Assembly (NCBI GenBank): GCA_964545715.1
Contig: CAZJHX010000022.1
Location: 1-64,000, forward strand
DNA: 64,000 bases
Reading direction: 5' to 3'
Origin: CAZJHX01 sp964545715
GTDB lineage: Bacteria > Myxococcota_A > UBA9042 > GCA-2863065
Shown here: positions 37,638 through 46,231 of the stretch, piece by piece
Position numbering within the stretch: the first letter of the stretch is position 1
Layout of the letters: every line of letters starts with the position of its first letter
Position numbers and translations under genes: made by a program
The notes under the pieces: model-generated
Databases searched by the model: none
What the model was told of the DNA's origin: nothing
What the model saw: only the letters and a program-made list of their open reading frames with translations

Positions 37638-39158
37638 ATGAGACGACATTTTCTCCTGGTATTGTGCGCGTACTTCGTAAGTGCGTGCGGTGTGGAAGCA
37701 CCGACGATCGAACCTGCTCCTGAGCAGCTCGACACCGGCGCAGTGACGGCGAGCCTCAACCACAGCCAACAAGCCTGCATGCTGGAGCTGGTCAACGACT
37801 GCGGCTACGACCAGGGCTTCTTCGACTACGAGATCGACTGGGACCGGCGCGCGGTCGAGGCGCTGCTGATCCATCGCGACGGCGCTGACGCTGAGTGCGG
37901 CACCGACGACGACCTGATCATCTCCGACATCCAGGTGCTGGACGCCATGCCGTTCGTCGGCGACTCCGCCCTGCGCTCGCTGCGCGATTACGTCATCGCA
38001 AACGGGTGCGACGCGCCTGAGACCTACGCCATCGTCGAGGGCGTTCCTTTCACGGAGGAAGAGGCGTTGGCCACGGTCAGCTTCGTCAACCACGCGACTG
38101 CGACGGTCATCGACGACGACACCGGCATCTCGGCCAAGGCGGCGGGCCTCATCGTGGCGTATCGCCCCTTCAGCGAGACCAATCCCGAGTCCGGACTCAC
38201 GGTGCTGGCCGCGGTCCCGATGGTCGGACCGGCCACGCTCGAGCGCCTGCGCGACCACGCGATCGGCAACGGCGGCTATACGTGCTCCAACCTCGAGGGC
38301 GAGTACAGCGAAGTCAGCTTCACGGCTCAGCAGGCGCACGACGTGTTGGATATGGCCAACAGCGCCCAGCAGGAAGAGCTGATGGTCATCACGGGCATCG
38401 GCGCCATCATGTCGGCGCGCATCGTCATGGCCCGCGCCGCAGCGGACGGCTTCCTGTCGGTCACCGACCTGGACGCCATCCCGGCGCTGGGACCCACGCT
38501 TCTTCAGACGCTGCGCGACGAGGTGTCCGACAAGTGGTGCAACAAGCCGGGGGCCGCCTGTGGCTGCGGCGGCACGCGCCTGCCGAAGGGTGTCTCAGTG
38601 CTGCTGGCGACCGCTCAGAACCACCTGGACGACCCGTCGACAGAGCCCATGGCGCGCTTCTTCAAGCTGCTCGGGCCCGTGAACTATCAGCGCATGACCA
38701 CCGAGGTGCTGGCCCAGCTGGCGGCGCGCTTTACCGAGGACCAGCCGGCCATCCACAACAACGCTGAGCTGGACGCCACAGTGCTTGAGGCGCTGTCCGA
38801 GGTGCTGAACCAGAAGCGGTTCACCAAGCCGTTCGACTGGCTGCCCGTGACCGTGCCCGTGCCCGACGACCAGGACGTGGCGCTGCAGACCGCGGTAGAC
38901 GGGCTCATCATCGCCCTGGGCGACGCCGACCTGGCCGCCACATCGCTGGGGGTCAGCTTCCCCGAGCTGATTCTGAACGCCGAGGATTATTACCTGGACG
39001 ACGTCACCGCGTGGCGTAAGTGGGCGCGCCCCGATCTGGAGCGCGAGGATCTGCCGAAGTCATGGGTGTTCCAGGGCTGGTTCCTGGACATCTGGTGCGA
39101 GGTCACCGTCAGCCGGGTCACCGGCCAGGTCCTCGACGCGATTCTAGAGACCGAGTAG
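37638..39158 (+). CDS. Lipoprotein with three HhH-type repeats
   Basis: The ATG at 37638 (after GGTGAG) gives a lipoprotein signal with lipobox VSAC (Cys17). The N-terminal half has three helix-hairpin-helix-type blocks. The first (ALLIHRDGADAECGTDD, then VLDAMPFVGDSALRSLRDY) closely resembles those of the HhH/UDG-like lipoprotein at 2287-5394. The others contain VAAVPMVGPATLERLRDH and DLDAIPALGPTLLQTLRDE. The C-terminal 200 residues have no recognised family and no UDG-like motif. In a soluble HhH protein these hairpins bind DNA; here the protein is predicted to sit on a membrane. Confidence 0.85.
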   Translation: MRRHFLLVLCAYFVSACGVEAPTIEPAPEQLDTGAVTASLNHSQQACMLELVNDCGYDQGFFDYEIDWDRRAVEALLIHRDGADAECGTDDDLIISDIQVLDAMPFVGDSALRSLRDYVIANGCDAPETYAIVEGVPFTEEEALATVSFVNHATATVIDDDTGISAKAAGLIVAYRPFSETNPESGLTVLAAVPMVGPATLERLRDHAIGNGGYTCSNLEGEYSEVSFTAQQAHDVLDMANSAQQEELMVITGIGAIMSARIVMARAAADGFLSVTDLDAIPALGPTLLQTLRDEVSDKWCNKPGAACGCGGTRLPKGVSVLLATAQNHLDDPSTEPMARFFKLLGPVNYQRMTTEVLAQLAARFTEDQPAIHNNAELDATVLEALSEVLNQKRFTKPFDWLPVTVPVPDDQDVALQTAVDGLIIALGDADLAATSLGVSFPELILNAEDYYLDDVTAWRKWARPDLEREDLPKSWVFQGWFLDIWCEVTVSRVTGQVLDAILETE

Positions 39159-39168
39159 CTCTGTTGCC

Positions 39169-40047
39169 TTAGAGCCGAGTCTCCATATCCAAAATTCTGT
39201 TGAGCTGCTGGGCGGTCTGAATCGCGACTGAGTAGACATGCTCGGCAAACGCCATCTCGCTGGCGGCCTTGCTGATGTCCACCTCGTCCAGCTCGGCGCG
39301 CTGCAGCTGCTGGGTGAAGGACGTCTCCTCGTGCGCCAGATCCACCTTGTGAAGCTGGCTCATGGCGAAGCCGACCTTGCTCAACCCGTGCGTCGCGTGC
39401 TCGTGGGCCGCCTGCACCTTCTCCATCGCGTCGCCGATGGCCGCTGAGTCGTTGTCCAGCAACGCCTGGCGCAGGGCCTCAGCCGCCTCGAACGCCGACG
39501 AGCCGGCCTGACCAAAGATGGTCGGCCCGGTGATGTCGCCGGCGACCTCCTGGCCTTCCCCGATCCGGATCGTGCGTCCCTGAGCGTCACCGACAAAGTT
39601 GCCGTCCGCGTCATAAGCCGGCGCGTCCTGAGTCCGGCCCGCAAAGATGTGCCGCCCGTTGAACTTGGCGTTGGACATGGACTTCATGCTGTCGATCAGC
39701 GTGTCCAGCTCGGCCACGGCCAGGGCCCGGGCATCGGCGTCCATCGAGTCGTTGCCCATCGCAAGAGCGAGCGCGTTCATGTCGTCCAACACACCGACCA
39801 CCTGGGTGACCGTGGTCTCGGCCACCTGGTTGTACAGCTGCTGGCGAGCGATGGTGTTACGAAAGCTCTCGACGCGGCTCAGCCCGCGGTCGCTGGCCAT
39901 CAGGCGGCGCGCGTGGGTGGGGTCCTGGCTTGGACGGCTGACCTTCTTGCCGGTCAGCAGCGGCTCAGACGCCTGATCGAGACGCGCGCGAGCGCCCCCC
40001 GTCTGCCGAATCATGCGATTAAAGATGGACGCTTCAGAGACTCGCAT
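39169..40047 (-). CDS. flgL: Flagellar hook-filament junction protein FlgL (HAP3)
   Basis: About 292 residues with flagellin-like ends: N-terminal MRVSEASIFNRM and TGKKVSRPSQDP, C-terminal ELDEVDISKAASEMAFAE and an amphipathic AIQTAQQLNRILDM helix. It joins hook to filament outside the cell. The ATG at 40047 with TAGGAG just upstream is chosen over a longer TTG start. Last gene of the flagellar cluster. Confidence 0.93.
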   Translation of the reverse strand: MRVSEASIFNRMIRQTGGARARLDQASEPLLTGKKVSRPSQDPTHARRLMASDRGLSRVESFRNTIARQQLYNQVAETTVTQVVGVLDDMNALALAMGNDSMDADARALAVAELDTLIDSMKSMSNAKFNGRHIFAGRTQDAPAYDADGNFVGDAQGRTIRIGEGQEVAGDITGPTIFGQAGSSAFEAAEALRQALLDNDSAAIGDAMEKVQAAHEHATHGLSKVGFAMSQLHKVDLAHEETSFTQQLQRAELDEVDISKAASEMAFAEHVYSVAIQTAQQLNRILDMETRL

Positions 40048-40057
40048 CTGGGTACTC

Positions 40058-40198
40058 CTAGAAGCCCTCGGGGGAATTGGCACAGAACCGACGCGACGAG
40101 GCCGCGGTCAGATTGGGCGAAGGACCCGAAGGGCAGGCTGGTGGCCTGTTCGAGGGTTCTGAGGCCAAGCTGGCCCGGCATCGTCGTGATCGGTTCAT
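40058..40198 (-). CDS. Possible 46-codon ORF between flgK and flgL
   Basis: Starts ATG with a strong GGAGG 9 nt upstream and ends TAG just before the flgL ribosome site. The peptide (MNRSRRCRASLASEP...) is Arg/Ser/Pro-rich with no family resemblance, so it may be non-coding. It sits exactly inside a pair of 21-nt inverted repeats; its own ribosome site lies in one arm. Confidence 0.25.
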   Translation of the reverse strand: MNRSRRCRASLASEPSNRPPACPSGPSPNLTAASSRRFCANSPEGF

Positions 40199-40222
40199 GC
40201 GAATTCCTCCGAGGGCTTCTAG
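40058..40222. repeat. Inverted repeat (21-nt arms) between flgK and flgL
   Basis: Arms at 40058-40078 (CTAGAAGCCCTCGGGGGAAT...) and 40202-40222 are inverted copies matching at 20 of 21 positions. The intervening 123 nt hold the small ORF. The arms cover the flgK stop and end at the flgL ribosome site. Could be a long-range mRNA hairpin or a tiny element with terminal inverted repeats. Confidence 0.8.
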
Positions 40223-41592
40223 ACCATTCTCAAAACGGCGTCATAGAGCTCGTTGGCCGTCTCGATCACCCGCGTGGCCGCCTGGAAGGCGCGCTCCGCC
40301 TGCGTCAAGCTGACCATCTCCTCCTGCAGCGATACGCCCGACTCGGACGCGCGCGCCGCCTCGAAGCTGGCGGCCCGAGTGGCCTCCGCTTCACCGCGAT
40401 TCACGGCGTCGTTCAAGGCGCTGGCCACGGTGCTCACCGCGCCGTCGTAGCCCTCGGTCAAGGTCTTGCCGCCGGGCACGATCTCGCCCTCCAGCAGCTC
40501 GATCATCGCCTTGAGATTGGCGTTGTCACCGGGCACCTGCGTCGGGTCCATCGCTGCCGCGATCTTCTCCGGGTTGCCGGCGACATCGCTGGACAGCTTG
40601 ATCTGAGACGCGGCCCCCTCAGCCGTGGCGCCAACCTCAAAGAAGTTGTTGCCCGTGCTGCCATCCAGACCGAAGCCCGTCTGGTGCACCTGGTTCATCT
40701 CGGTGGCAAGCGCAAACGCCACCTGGTCCAGCTGATCCAGGGACGACTTCAGCGTCACGTCGCGGGCGTCCATCAGGCCGCCCAATTGACCGCCCACAGA
40801 GGCGCCCACCGTCTGCTTGGACCCGCCCGTTCGCACAACCGTCAGAGTCAGCGCGTCGGTGCCGCCGCCGGTGAGCTCCAGCCCGGCCGCAGAGTCCTTG
40901 TCGACCAGCGCTATCCCGGACCCCATAAAGACGGAAACCGTGCCGTCTGAGCCCTCCAGCGTCTGGATCTCCACCTGCCCCGCCAGCTCCTTGAGCAGCG
41001 TATCGCGTTGGTCCACCACCTCACCGACCGGCTGCCCCGTGCCCTGCAAGATGCTGATCTGCTTGTTGAGCGCCGCGACCTTCTTCGTCAGCGAGTTGAC
41101 CTTCTTCACGACGGCCTGCGCCTCGGACTCAGCCGCGTTCCGCGCCGACGTGATGCCGTCCGCCGCCGTCCGGATCGAGCTTGCCAGCGAGCTTGCGTTG
41201 AAGAGCAGGTTCTCCCGCTCGCCGATCCCCGCCGGATTGCTGGTCAGGTCGTTCATTGCAGCAAAGAAGTCGCTCATGGCCGCGGATACACCCGCGCCGT
41301 CCAGGTCGTTCAGCGCCGGCTCCGCGAGCTGCAGCGCCCGCATGCGCCCGTTCTGAAAGCCCACGCCCTGCTCGGCACCCAGAATGGACCGCTGAATCGT
41401 GGACGACCGGACCGCGTTCACCGAGTCCAACATGACGTTCATGCCCGGATGCCCCGGCGTCAGCAGGCCGCGCTGGCGGCTGTATCCCGGCGTGTTGGCG
41501 TTGGCGATGTTCTTGCCGATGAGCTCCATCATCGACTTGTGGGCGTTCAGTGCGCTGGAGGCGCCGCTCAGCAGGTTGTTGATCGTCGACAT
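40219..41592 (-). CDS. flgK: Flagellar hook-associated protein FlgK (HAP1)
   Basis: A 457-residue axial protein. The N-terminus has STINNLLSGASSALNAHKSMMELIGKNIANANTPGYSRQR, the conserved axial ANxxTPGY motif; the C-terminus ends in the amphipathic AFQAATRVIETANELYDAVLRMV. Together with FlgL it caps the hook. Only 3 nt separate it from the upstream flgN-like gene. Confidence 0.96.
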   Translation of the reverse strand: MSTINNLLSGASSALNAHKSMMELIGKNIANANTPGYSRQRGLLTPGHPGMNVMLDSVNAVRSSTIQRSILGAEQGVGFQNGRMRALQLAEPALNDLDGAGVSAAMSDFFAAMNDLTSNPAGIGERENLLFNASSLASSIRTAADGITSARNAAESEAQAVVKKVNSLTKKVAALNKQISILQGTGQPVGEVVDQRDTLLKELAGQVEIQTLEGSDGTVSVFMGSGIALVDKDSAAGLELTGGGTDALTLTVVRTGGSKQTVGASVGGQLGGLMDARDVTLKSSLDQLDQVAFALATEMNQVHQTGFGLDGSTGNNFFEVGATAEGAASQIKLSSDVAGNPEKIAAAMDPTQVPGDNANLKAMIELLEGEIVPGGKTLTEGYDGAVSTVASALNDAVNRGEAEATRAASFEAARASESGVSLQEEMVSLTQAERAFQAATRVIETANELYDAVLRMV

Positions 41593-41594
41593 GG

Positions 41595-42074
41595 CTACAC
41601 GCTCGCGTTCAGCATGAGACCGGAGCCATGCGTGCTGTTCGGCTTGCCATTGGGACCATATCCGTCGGTGCCGTTGGGTGAGGCGGCCTCCACGCTGCGC
41701 TTGCAGGCGCGGGCCCAGTGCAGCTGGCGTCGGGCGTGCGTTTCGGACGCCCGGTTGAGCTCCGTCAGCGCGCCCAACAGCGCCAGAAGGCGATTCCGGC
41801 GAGCCGTGAGCGGTGCGGCAACCACGGGGTCGACCGCAGCGATCAAACCGGCCAGCGTGCCGCTCTCATTGGAGCGCGACATCGACACCACCAGCGTCTC
41901 TCGATCGATCCGAAGGCGATCCTGCTCTCGCAGGAGCAGATGCTTCTCACCGAGGACCAGGTCCAGTCCCTGCGGCTCGAACGCCAGCAGGTGCTGCTGC
42001 TCTTTCTGCGTGATCTGGACCAGGGACTCGAGCGCAACAATCTCGCGGTCCAGCGTGGTGATCAGCCGCTGCAT
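41595..42074 (-). CDS. flgN: FlgN-like flagellar export chaperone
   Basis: A 159-residue mostly helical protein, positioned directly before flgK, which is where FlgN is usually encoded. The pattern TLDREIVALESLVQITQKEQQHL followed by a long helix of LLLREQDRLRIDRETL fits the FlgN family, which binds FlgK and FlgL and keeps them export-ready. The C-terminal tail (ASPNGTDGYGPNGKPN) is disordered. Assignment rests on position and helix pattern. Confidence 0.8.
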   Translation of the reverse strand: MQRLITTLDREIVALESLVQITQKEQQHLLAFEPQGLDLVLGEKHLLLREQDRLRIDRETLVVSMSRSNESGTLAGLIAAVDPVVAAPLTARRNRLLALLGALTELNRASETHARRQLHWARACKRSVEAASPNGTDGYGPNGKPNSTHGSGLMLNASV

Positions 42075-42116
42075 CTTCCATCCCCCGTTGTTTTTCGTCG
42101 AACTGGAGCCGGGCTT

Positions 42117-42434
42117 TTATGGGTCGAGCGCGTCGATCGCGTCCAGGACCCGGTCGGCGACGACCTCCATGCGAGCCTCGTAGGCGCCGGACCGAACGTC
42201 CGCGCGCAGCTCTGCGAGGAGCGCCTCATGGAGTTTTGCCGTCTCGTCGCGAGTCAGCTCCTGCAGACCCGTGGTCGCGCTGGTGTCCGCCGTACTGCCG
42301 GATCGCGTGTCGGCGGTGGGCGTGCTCGGCGTCTGCCGCTCCTGTGCCGGGTCGGCCCGGTTCGCCCTCAGCGCCTGCGTGTTGGCCGACTGGTGTCGCG
42401 CCGCCGTCGTTGTCGTGTTCAGAGATACGTCCAT
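42117..42434 (-). CDS. flgM: Anti-sigma-28 factor FlgM
   Basis: A 105-residue protein with a disordered N-terminal half (Ser/Thr/Ala-rich) and the C-terminal helices of FlgM (KLHEALLAELRADVRSGAY followed by VVADRVLDAIDAL), which bind the flagellar sigma factor FliA. GAGAGGG lies 4 nt upstream of the ATG. The gene lies inside the 3' part of the flgJ reading frame in a different frame (209-nt overlap). A candidate sigma-28 promoter is just upstream. Confidence 0.85.
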   Translation of the reverse strand: MDVSLNTTTTAARHQSANTQALRANRADPAQERQTPSTPTADTRSGSTADTSATTGLQELTRDETAKLHEALLAELRADVRSGAYEARMEVVADRVLDAIDALDP

Positions 42435-42978
42435 CTTGCCCTCTCACAGCCAAAGAAGTGCCTTCCCTCGAAGGTTCGGCCTTTTCGATAAGGACATTTA
42501 GAGAAAAATTATCTTCGAGGCCCGTAGGCGGCAGCATGTCCCGCAATGAGCCGACCCCGTCGTCCTTCCAACCAGGCCTGGTCGCCGGCATCTCGGCAGG
42601 GGTCTCAACGTTCGGAGGCGTCGCCACAGGCTGCGCTCCCAAGGTTTTGACGCCCGGATCAACGGCCCCCGCCACGCGCCGCTGCGCCGGCAGATTCTCT
42701 CCCGTCCACTGTCGATACAAAAAGTCCGCCAGCCCGACGCCCTGTCCGTTGGACATGTGCTCGGCGACCGCGCGGTTCATCATGAAGTCGTACATGCCGG
42801 ACCCGGCGCTCTGCTTCATCAGGCCGGACTTGGGGACCGACTTGCGCATCTGAGCCAGCATCTTCTCGACAAACACCGCCTCGAACTGGCGCGCTGCCTG
42901 ATCGAGCTTGCGGTTGTGCGCATCACGCTGCGGATCAGCAGCCCCCGCCCCCCTACCAAGCCGGTTGATGGCTGTCAC
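42226..42978 (-). CDS. flgJ: Rod-cap protein FlgJ (N-terminal domain type)
   Basis: The first 80 residues are the FlgJ rod-binding domain (LDQAARQFEAVFVEKMLAQMR, SGMYDFMMNRAVAEHMSNGQGVGLADFLYRQ). There is no muramidase domain, as in many non-enteric bacteria. From about residue 140 onwards the frame continues without recognisable domain into flgM. The region after about residue 180 is antiparallel-free overlap in a second frame, so the true stop could be earlier if a frameshift exists. The start overlaps the flgI stop by 4 nt. Confidence 0.85.
   Translation of the reverse strand: MTAINRLGRGAGAADPQRDAHNRKLDQAARQFEAVFVEKMLAQMRKSVPKSGLMKQSAGSGMYDFMMNRAVAEHMSNGQGVGLADFLYRQWTGENLPAQRRVAGAVDPGVKTLGAQPVATPPNVETPAEMPATRPGWKDDGVGSLRDMLPPTGLEDNFSLNVLIEKAEPSREGTSLAVRGQDGRISEHDNDGGATPVGQHAGAEGEPGRPGTGAADAEHAHRRHAIRQYGGHQRDHGSAGADSRRDGKTP
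42473..42500 (-). promoter_or_regulatory. Candidate sigma-28 (FliA) promoter of flgM
   Basis: TAAATGTC, 12 nt, GCCGAACC, in an AT-rich patch inside the flgJ frame, about 40 nt before the flgM start. It matches TAAA...GCCGATAA closely, with the spacer one base longer than the enteric consensus. FliA-dependent flgM expression is common. Confidence 0.45.
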
Positions 42979-44057
42979 TGGATCTCGATCTCGGCGTTCA
43001 GCGCGCCGGACGCCCGCACCGCCTGAAGGATGTCGATCAAGTCACGCGGCCCCACACCCAGCAGGTTCAGCGCCTGCACGAGCTCGCCCAGGCTGGCGCT
43101 CTTCTGCACCAGCTTCACGGCGCCCTGCCCCTCTTTGGCGCTGACCTGTGAGTTGCGCACGCCGACGGTCTGCCCCTGCGAGAAGCCGTTGGGCTGGCTC
43201 ACGTGGTTCTGGCTGTTGATCTCCACCTGCAGCGCGCCATGCGCCAGCGCGATGGACTCCACACGCACATTGGACCCCATGACCACCGTGCCGGTGCGGG
43301 CGTTGATCACCACCTTGGCGGCCACATCGGTCTGCACCTGGGCCGCCTCGACCTTGGCGATCAGCTCCACGGGCGCCTTCTGCGCGTCCTCGGGCACCTC
43401 GACCACCACCTGGCGCGCGTTGATCGCCTGCGCTTTGGCCCCGGCCTTGGTGATAGCCTGCGCCATGTTTCGCGCGGTCGTGAAGTCCGCCTGTTTCAGC
43501 TGATATACCAGCTTGGGCCGCCCCTCCAGAGCCACGCCGACAGCGCGCTCGATGGTGGCGCCCGACGGGATCCGCCCCACCGTCGGATGATTCTTCGTCA
43601 CGCTGGACCCGGCGCTGCCCGCGCTGAAGCTGCCCACGGACAGCGGCCCCTGCGCCATGGCGTACACCTTCTGATCCACCGCCTTCAGCGGCGTCATGAC
43701 CAGCGTGCCGCCGATCAGGGACTTGGCGTCGCCCATGCTCGAGACCACCACGTCAATGCCGGTGCCCGGCGTGGCAAACGGCGGCAGCTTCGCGGTGACC
43801 ATGACGGCCGCCACGTTCTTGGTCTTCAGGGTCTTCGGGTCGACGCGAATCCCCATGCGGGACAGCATCGCGACCACCGACTGCACGGTGAACTGGCTCT
43901 GCTGCGAGTCGCCGGTCTGGTTCAGGCCGACGACGATGCCGTAGCCGATGAGCTGGTTGTCGCGCACGCCCGCCAGGTCGGCGATGTCTTTCACGCGGGT
44001 GGCGCTCGCATCAGCAGCCAGCCCGAGCACGATCAGCAGTACGATCAGGTGTCTCAT
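42975..44057 (-). CDS. flgI: Flagellar P-ring protein FlgI
   Basis: A 360-residue periplasmic protein with a signal peptide (LIVLLIVLGLAADASA) and the FlgI core: TRVKDIADLAGVRDNQLIGYGIVVGLNQTGD, GGTLVMTPLKAVDQKVYAMAQG and GVGPRDLIDILQAVRASGALNAEIEIQ at the C-terminus. It forms the peptidoglycan ring around the rod, implying a Gram-negative envelope together with FlgH. Confidence 0.97.
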   Translation of the reverse strand: MRHLIVLLIVLGLAADASATRVKDIADLAGVRDNQLIGYGIVVGLNQTGDSQQSQFTVQSVVAMLSRMGIRVDPKTLKTKNVAAVMVTAKLPPFATPGTGIDVVVSSMGDAKSLIGGTLVMTPLKAVDQKVYAMAQGPLSVGSFSAGSAGSSVTKNHPTVGRIPSGATIERAVGVALEGRPKLVYQLKQADFTTARNMAQAITKAGAKAQAINARQVVVEVPEDAQKAPVELIAKVEAAQVQTDVAAKVVINARTGTVVMGSNVRVESIALAHGALQVEINSQNHVSQPNGFSQGQTVGVRNSQVSAKEGQGAVKLVQKSASLGELVQALNLLGVGPRDLIDILQAVRASGALNAEIEIQ

Positions 44058-44066
44058 CAGGGTCTC

Positions 44067-44759
44067 CTAGAAGGGCGAGTACTGGTCGATCGCTCGGATG
44101 AGCGCACCAGGACCCTGCTTGTCGCTGATCACGCCGCGACCGTTGAACTCGATCTCGGCCTCGGCCAGGCGGTTGGACGCCACGACATTGTCGTCAGTGA
44201 TGTCCGCGGGCCGCACCACACCGCTGATGTAGAAGCGGTGCTCCTCCCGGTTGACCAGAATAGTGCGCGTCCCCTCTACGAAGAGGTTGCCGTTGGGCAG
44301 CACCTTCATGACGGTGGCGGGCACCGTCGCCGTCAGCTTCTCGGTACGGCTGGTTTGGCCGGAGCCGGCGAAGTCTGTGCCGGCCTTGAAGCCCAGCAGC
44401 TCCTTGCCGAGCAGGTCGGGCTTGAACTCTGACAGCAGGCTCAAGAACCCGGTGATAGCGGTGTTCATCTCGGATGCGCGCTTTGTCGTCGTCGACGCGC
44501 CGCGCTTGGCGTCCGCCTCTTCACGCACGAGCACCGTGACCAGATCGCCCGCCTGGCGCGCGCGCTGGTCGGCAAACAGGAAATTGCCGCGCCGGCTGGG
44601 CGTCCACAGCCCCCCGTCCGCCGCCTTCTCGGTTTGCTGCGGGAACGCCACGGGGCTCTTGTAGACCCGCTTGCGGTGCGTGTACTCGCCCAGGTTGGGC
44701 GTACACGCGCCGACGACGAGCGAGAGCGCTGCGCACGCGAACATCGCGGTTCTGATCAT
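44067..44759 (-). CDS. flgH: Flagellar L-ring lipoprotein FlgH
   Basis: About 230 residues. The ATG at 44759 gives a lipoprotein signal with lipobox VVGAC (MIRTAMFACAALSLVVGAC). Family motifs include GNFLFADQRARQAGDLVTVLV, TATVPATVMKVLPNGNLFVEG and ISGVVRPADITDDNVVASNRLAEAEI. It forms the outer-membrane ring. A longer frame to 45122 is antisense noise inside flgA. The start overlaps the flgA stop by 4 nt. Confidence 0.96.
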   Translation of the reverse strand: MIRTAMFACAALSLVVGACTPNLGEYTHRKRVYKSPVAFPQQTEKAADGGLWTPSRRGNFLFADQRARQAGDLVTVLVREEADAKRGASTTTKRASEMNTAITGFLSLLSEFKPDLLGKELLGFKAGTDFAGSGQTSRTEKLTATVPATVMKVLPNGNLFVEGTRTILVNREEHRFYISGVVRPADITDDNVVASNRLAEAEIEFNGRGVISDKQGPGALIRAIDQYSPF

Positions 44760-45433
44760 TGGACTGCCACCTTGTTGGTGCCGTCGACACGGCCGGACAA
44801 AACACGCCGGCTGGCCAATCGCACGTTGATTCTCTGACCCATGCGACCGCTGCCCATGGCGGTCGCCCGTGTCCGTACGCGGACGCCACCCACGTTGGCG
44901 GTCACATTGACGCTGTCGCCCCGTCGCACCAGGACGGGGGTGGTTGTGGCGCCGCGCGTGAGCACGGAACCGCGGGTCAGCGTTCGGGCCGCGAGGCGGC
45001 CTGTGAGCGAGGTCGTCGCTCGTATTGCCCCGGAGGGCAGACCCTGAAGCGGTCGCTTCTCGGCCCGAACACTGAAGCCCGACAACGGTGCACCACGCCC
45101 GGTGCGCCGCTCGACGACCCAAACCGGGACGTCTACCTCCACATTCGCTTGCACGAAAATGCTCTTTTCGGTGCCGTCGCGCAGCACCAATCGCGCGCGG
45201 GCGGTCACTTGCCCGTAGGGACGCTCGCCGGACAGAAGATCGACCGACATGACGCGTCGCGCCTTGCGCAGAACCGACCTCTGCGACGCTTTCCAGCCTT
45301 TGATTCGTATGTCCGCCGAGCCGTCGTCGACCGCGTTCTCCAAGGCGATGGACAAACGCGTCCGGACGTCCGCGCGTACATCGGCGGTGGCGTCGACGGC
45401 CAGGAGAAGAATGGCGATGGCAAGTGCGCGCAT
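44756..45433 (-). CDS. flgA: P-ring assembly chaperone FlgA
   Basis: A 225-residue exported protein with a signal peptide (MRALAIAILLLAVDATA). The C-terminal part (LAARTLTRGSVLTRGATTTPVLVRRGDSVNVTANVGGVRVRTRATAM...) is the SAF-type FlgA core, GxIxVRLASRRVLSGRV. It assists P-ring assembly in the periplasm. It lies between flgG and flgH with near-zero spacing. Confidence 0.92.
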   Translation of the reverse strand: MRALAIAILLLAVDATADVRADVRTRLSIALENAVDDGSADIRIKGWKASQRSVLRKARRVMSVDLLSGERPYGQVTARARLVLRDGTEKSIFVQANVEVDVPVWVVERRTGRGAPLSGFSVRAEKRPLQGLPSGAIRATTSLTGRLAARTLTRGSVLTRGATTTPVLVRRGDSVNVTANVGGVRVRTRATAMGSGRMGQRINVRLASRRVLSGRVDGTNKVAVQ

Positions 45434-45438
45434 CTGGA

Positions 45439-46221
45439 TTACCGCAGGTTCGAGGCGTCGCGGAGCATCTGATCGCTGGCCTGAATGACCTTCGAGTTCA
45501 TCTCGTAGGCGCGCTGTGCGCTGATCAGGTCGATCATCTCCTCGACGACTTTGACGTTGGAGCTCTCTAGGAAGCCGTGCTCGATCGCGCCGATGCCGTC
45601 GCTGCCCGGGGTCCCCTCGATAACGCTGCCGCTGGCGCCCGTCTGTGCGAAGAGCCCGCGACCGAGCGACTCCATGCCGGCCGGGTTCTGGATCAGCGAC
45701 AGGTTGATCTGGCCGATCTCGCTAAGCTGATCGTCGTCCGGTCCTTTGACCTTGACCGCGCCCTCGCGGGAGACCTCGACCTGCGTGTAGCCCTCGGGCA
45801 CGTCGATCGGCGGGTCCAGCGGGTAGCCGTTGCTGGTGACAAGCTGACCGCCCTGGATCTTGAAGGAGCCCACGCGGGTGTAAGCCGGCTTGCCGTCAGG
45901 CATGCGCACCTTGAAGAAGCCGTTGCCCTCGATGCCCATGTCCCAGTGGTTGCCCGTCTGCATCATGTCGCCGTTGGAGAACATCTTCTGCGACGCCATC
46001 ATGCGCACGCCCTGGCCGATCTCCAGACCGACGGGTGACGACGACTGGCCGTCCTCGCCGCGGGACGCCGCGCGAAGCTGCTGGTAGTACATGTCCTGAA
46101 ACTCGCCGCGTGCGCGCTTGAAGCCCGTGGTGTTGGCGTTGGCCAGGTTGTTGGCGATGATGTCGATCTGCGTTTGCTGGGCTTCCATACCCGTCGCAGC
46201 CGTGTTGAGTGCTCTGATCAC
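45439..46221 (-). CDS. flgG: Flagellar distal rod protein FlgG
   Basis: A 260-residue axial protein. N-terminus IRALNTAATGMEAQQTQIDIIANNLANANTTGFKRARGEFQDMYYQ, C-terminus LESSNVKVVEEMIDLISAQRAYEMNSKVIQASDQML, both the FlgG hallmark ends. It builds the distal rod below the hook. Ten nucleotides downstream of flgF. Confidence 0.97.
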   Translation of the reverse strand: MIRALNTAATGMEAQQTQIDIIANNLANANTTGFKRARGEFQDMYYQQLRAASRGEDGQSSSPVGLEIGQGVRMMASQKMFSNGDMMQTGNHWDMGIEGNGFFKVRMPDGKPAYTRVGSFKIQGGQLVTSNGYPLDPPIDVPEGYTQVEVSREGAVKVKGPDDDQLSEIGQINLSLIQNPAGMESLGRGLFAQTGASGSVIEGTPGSDGIGAIEHGFLESSNVKVVEEMIDLISAQRAYEMNSKVIQASDQMLRDASNLR

Positions 46222-46231
46222 GTTCGCCCCC

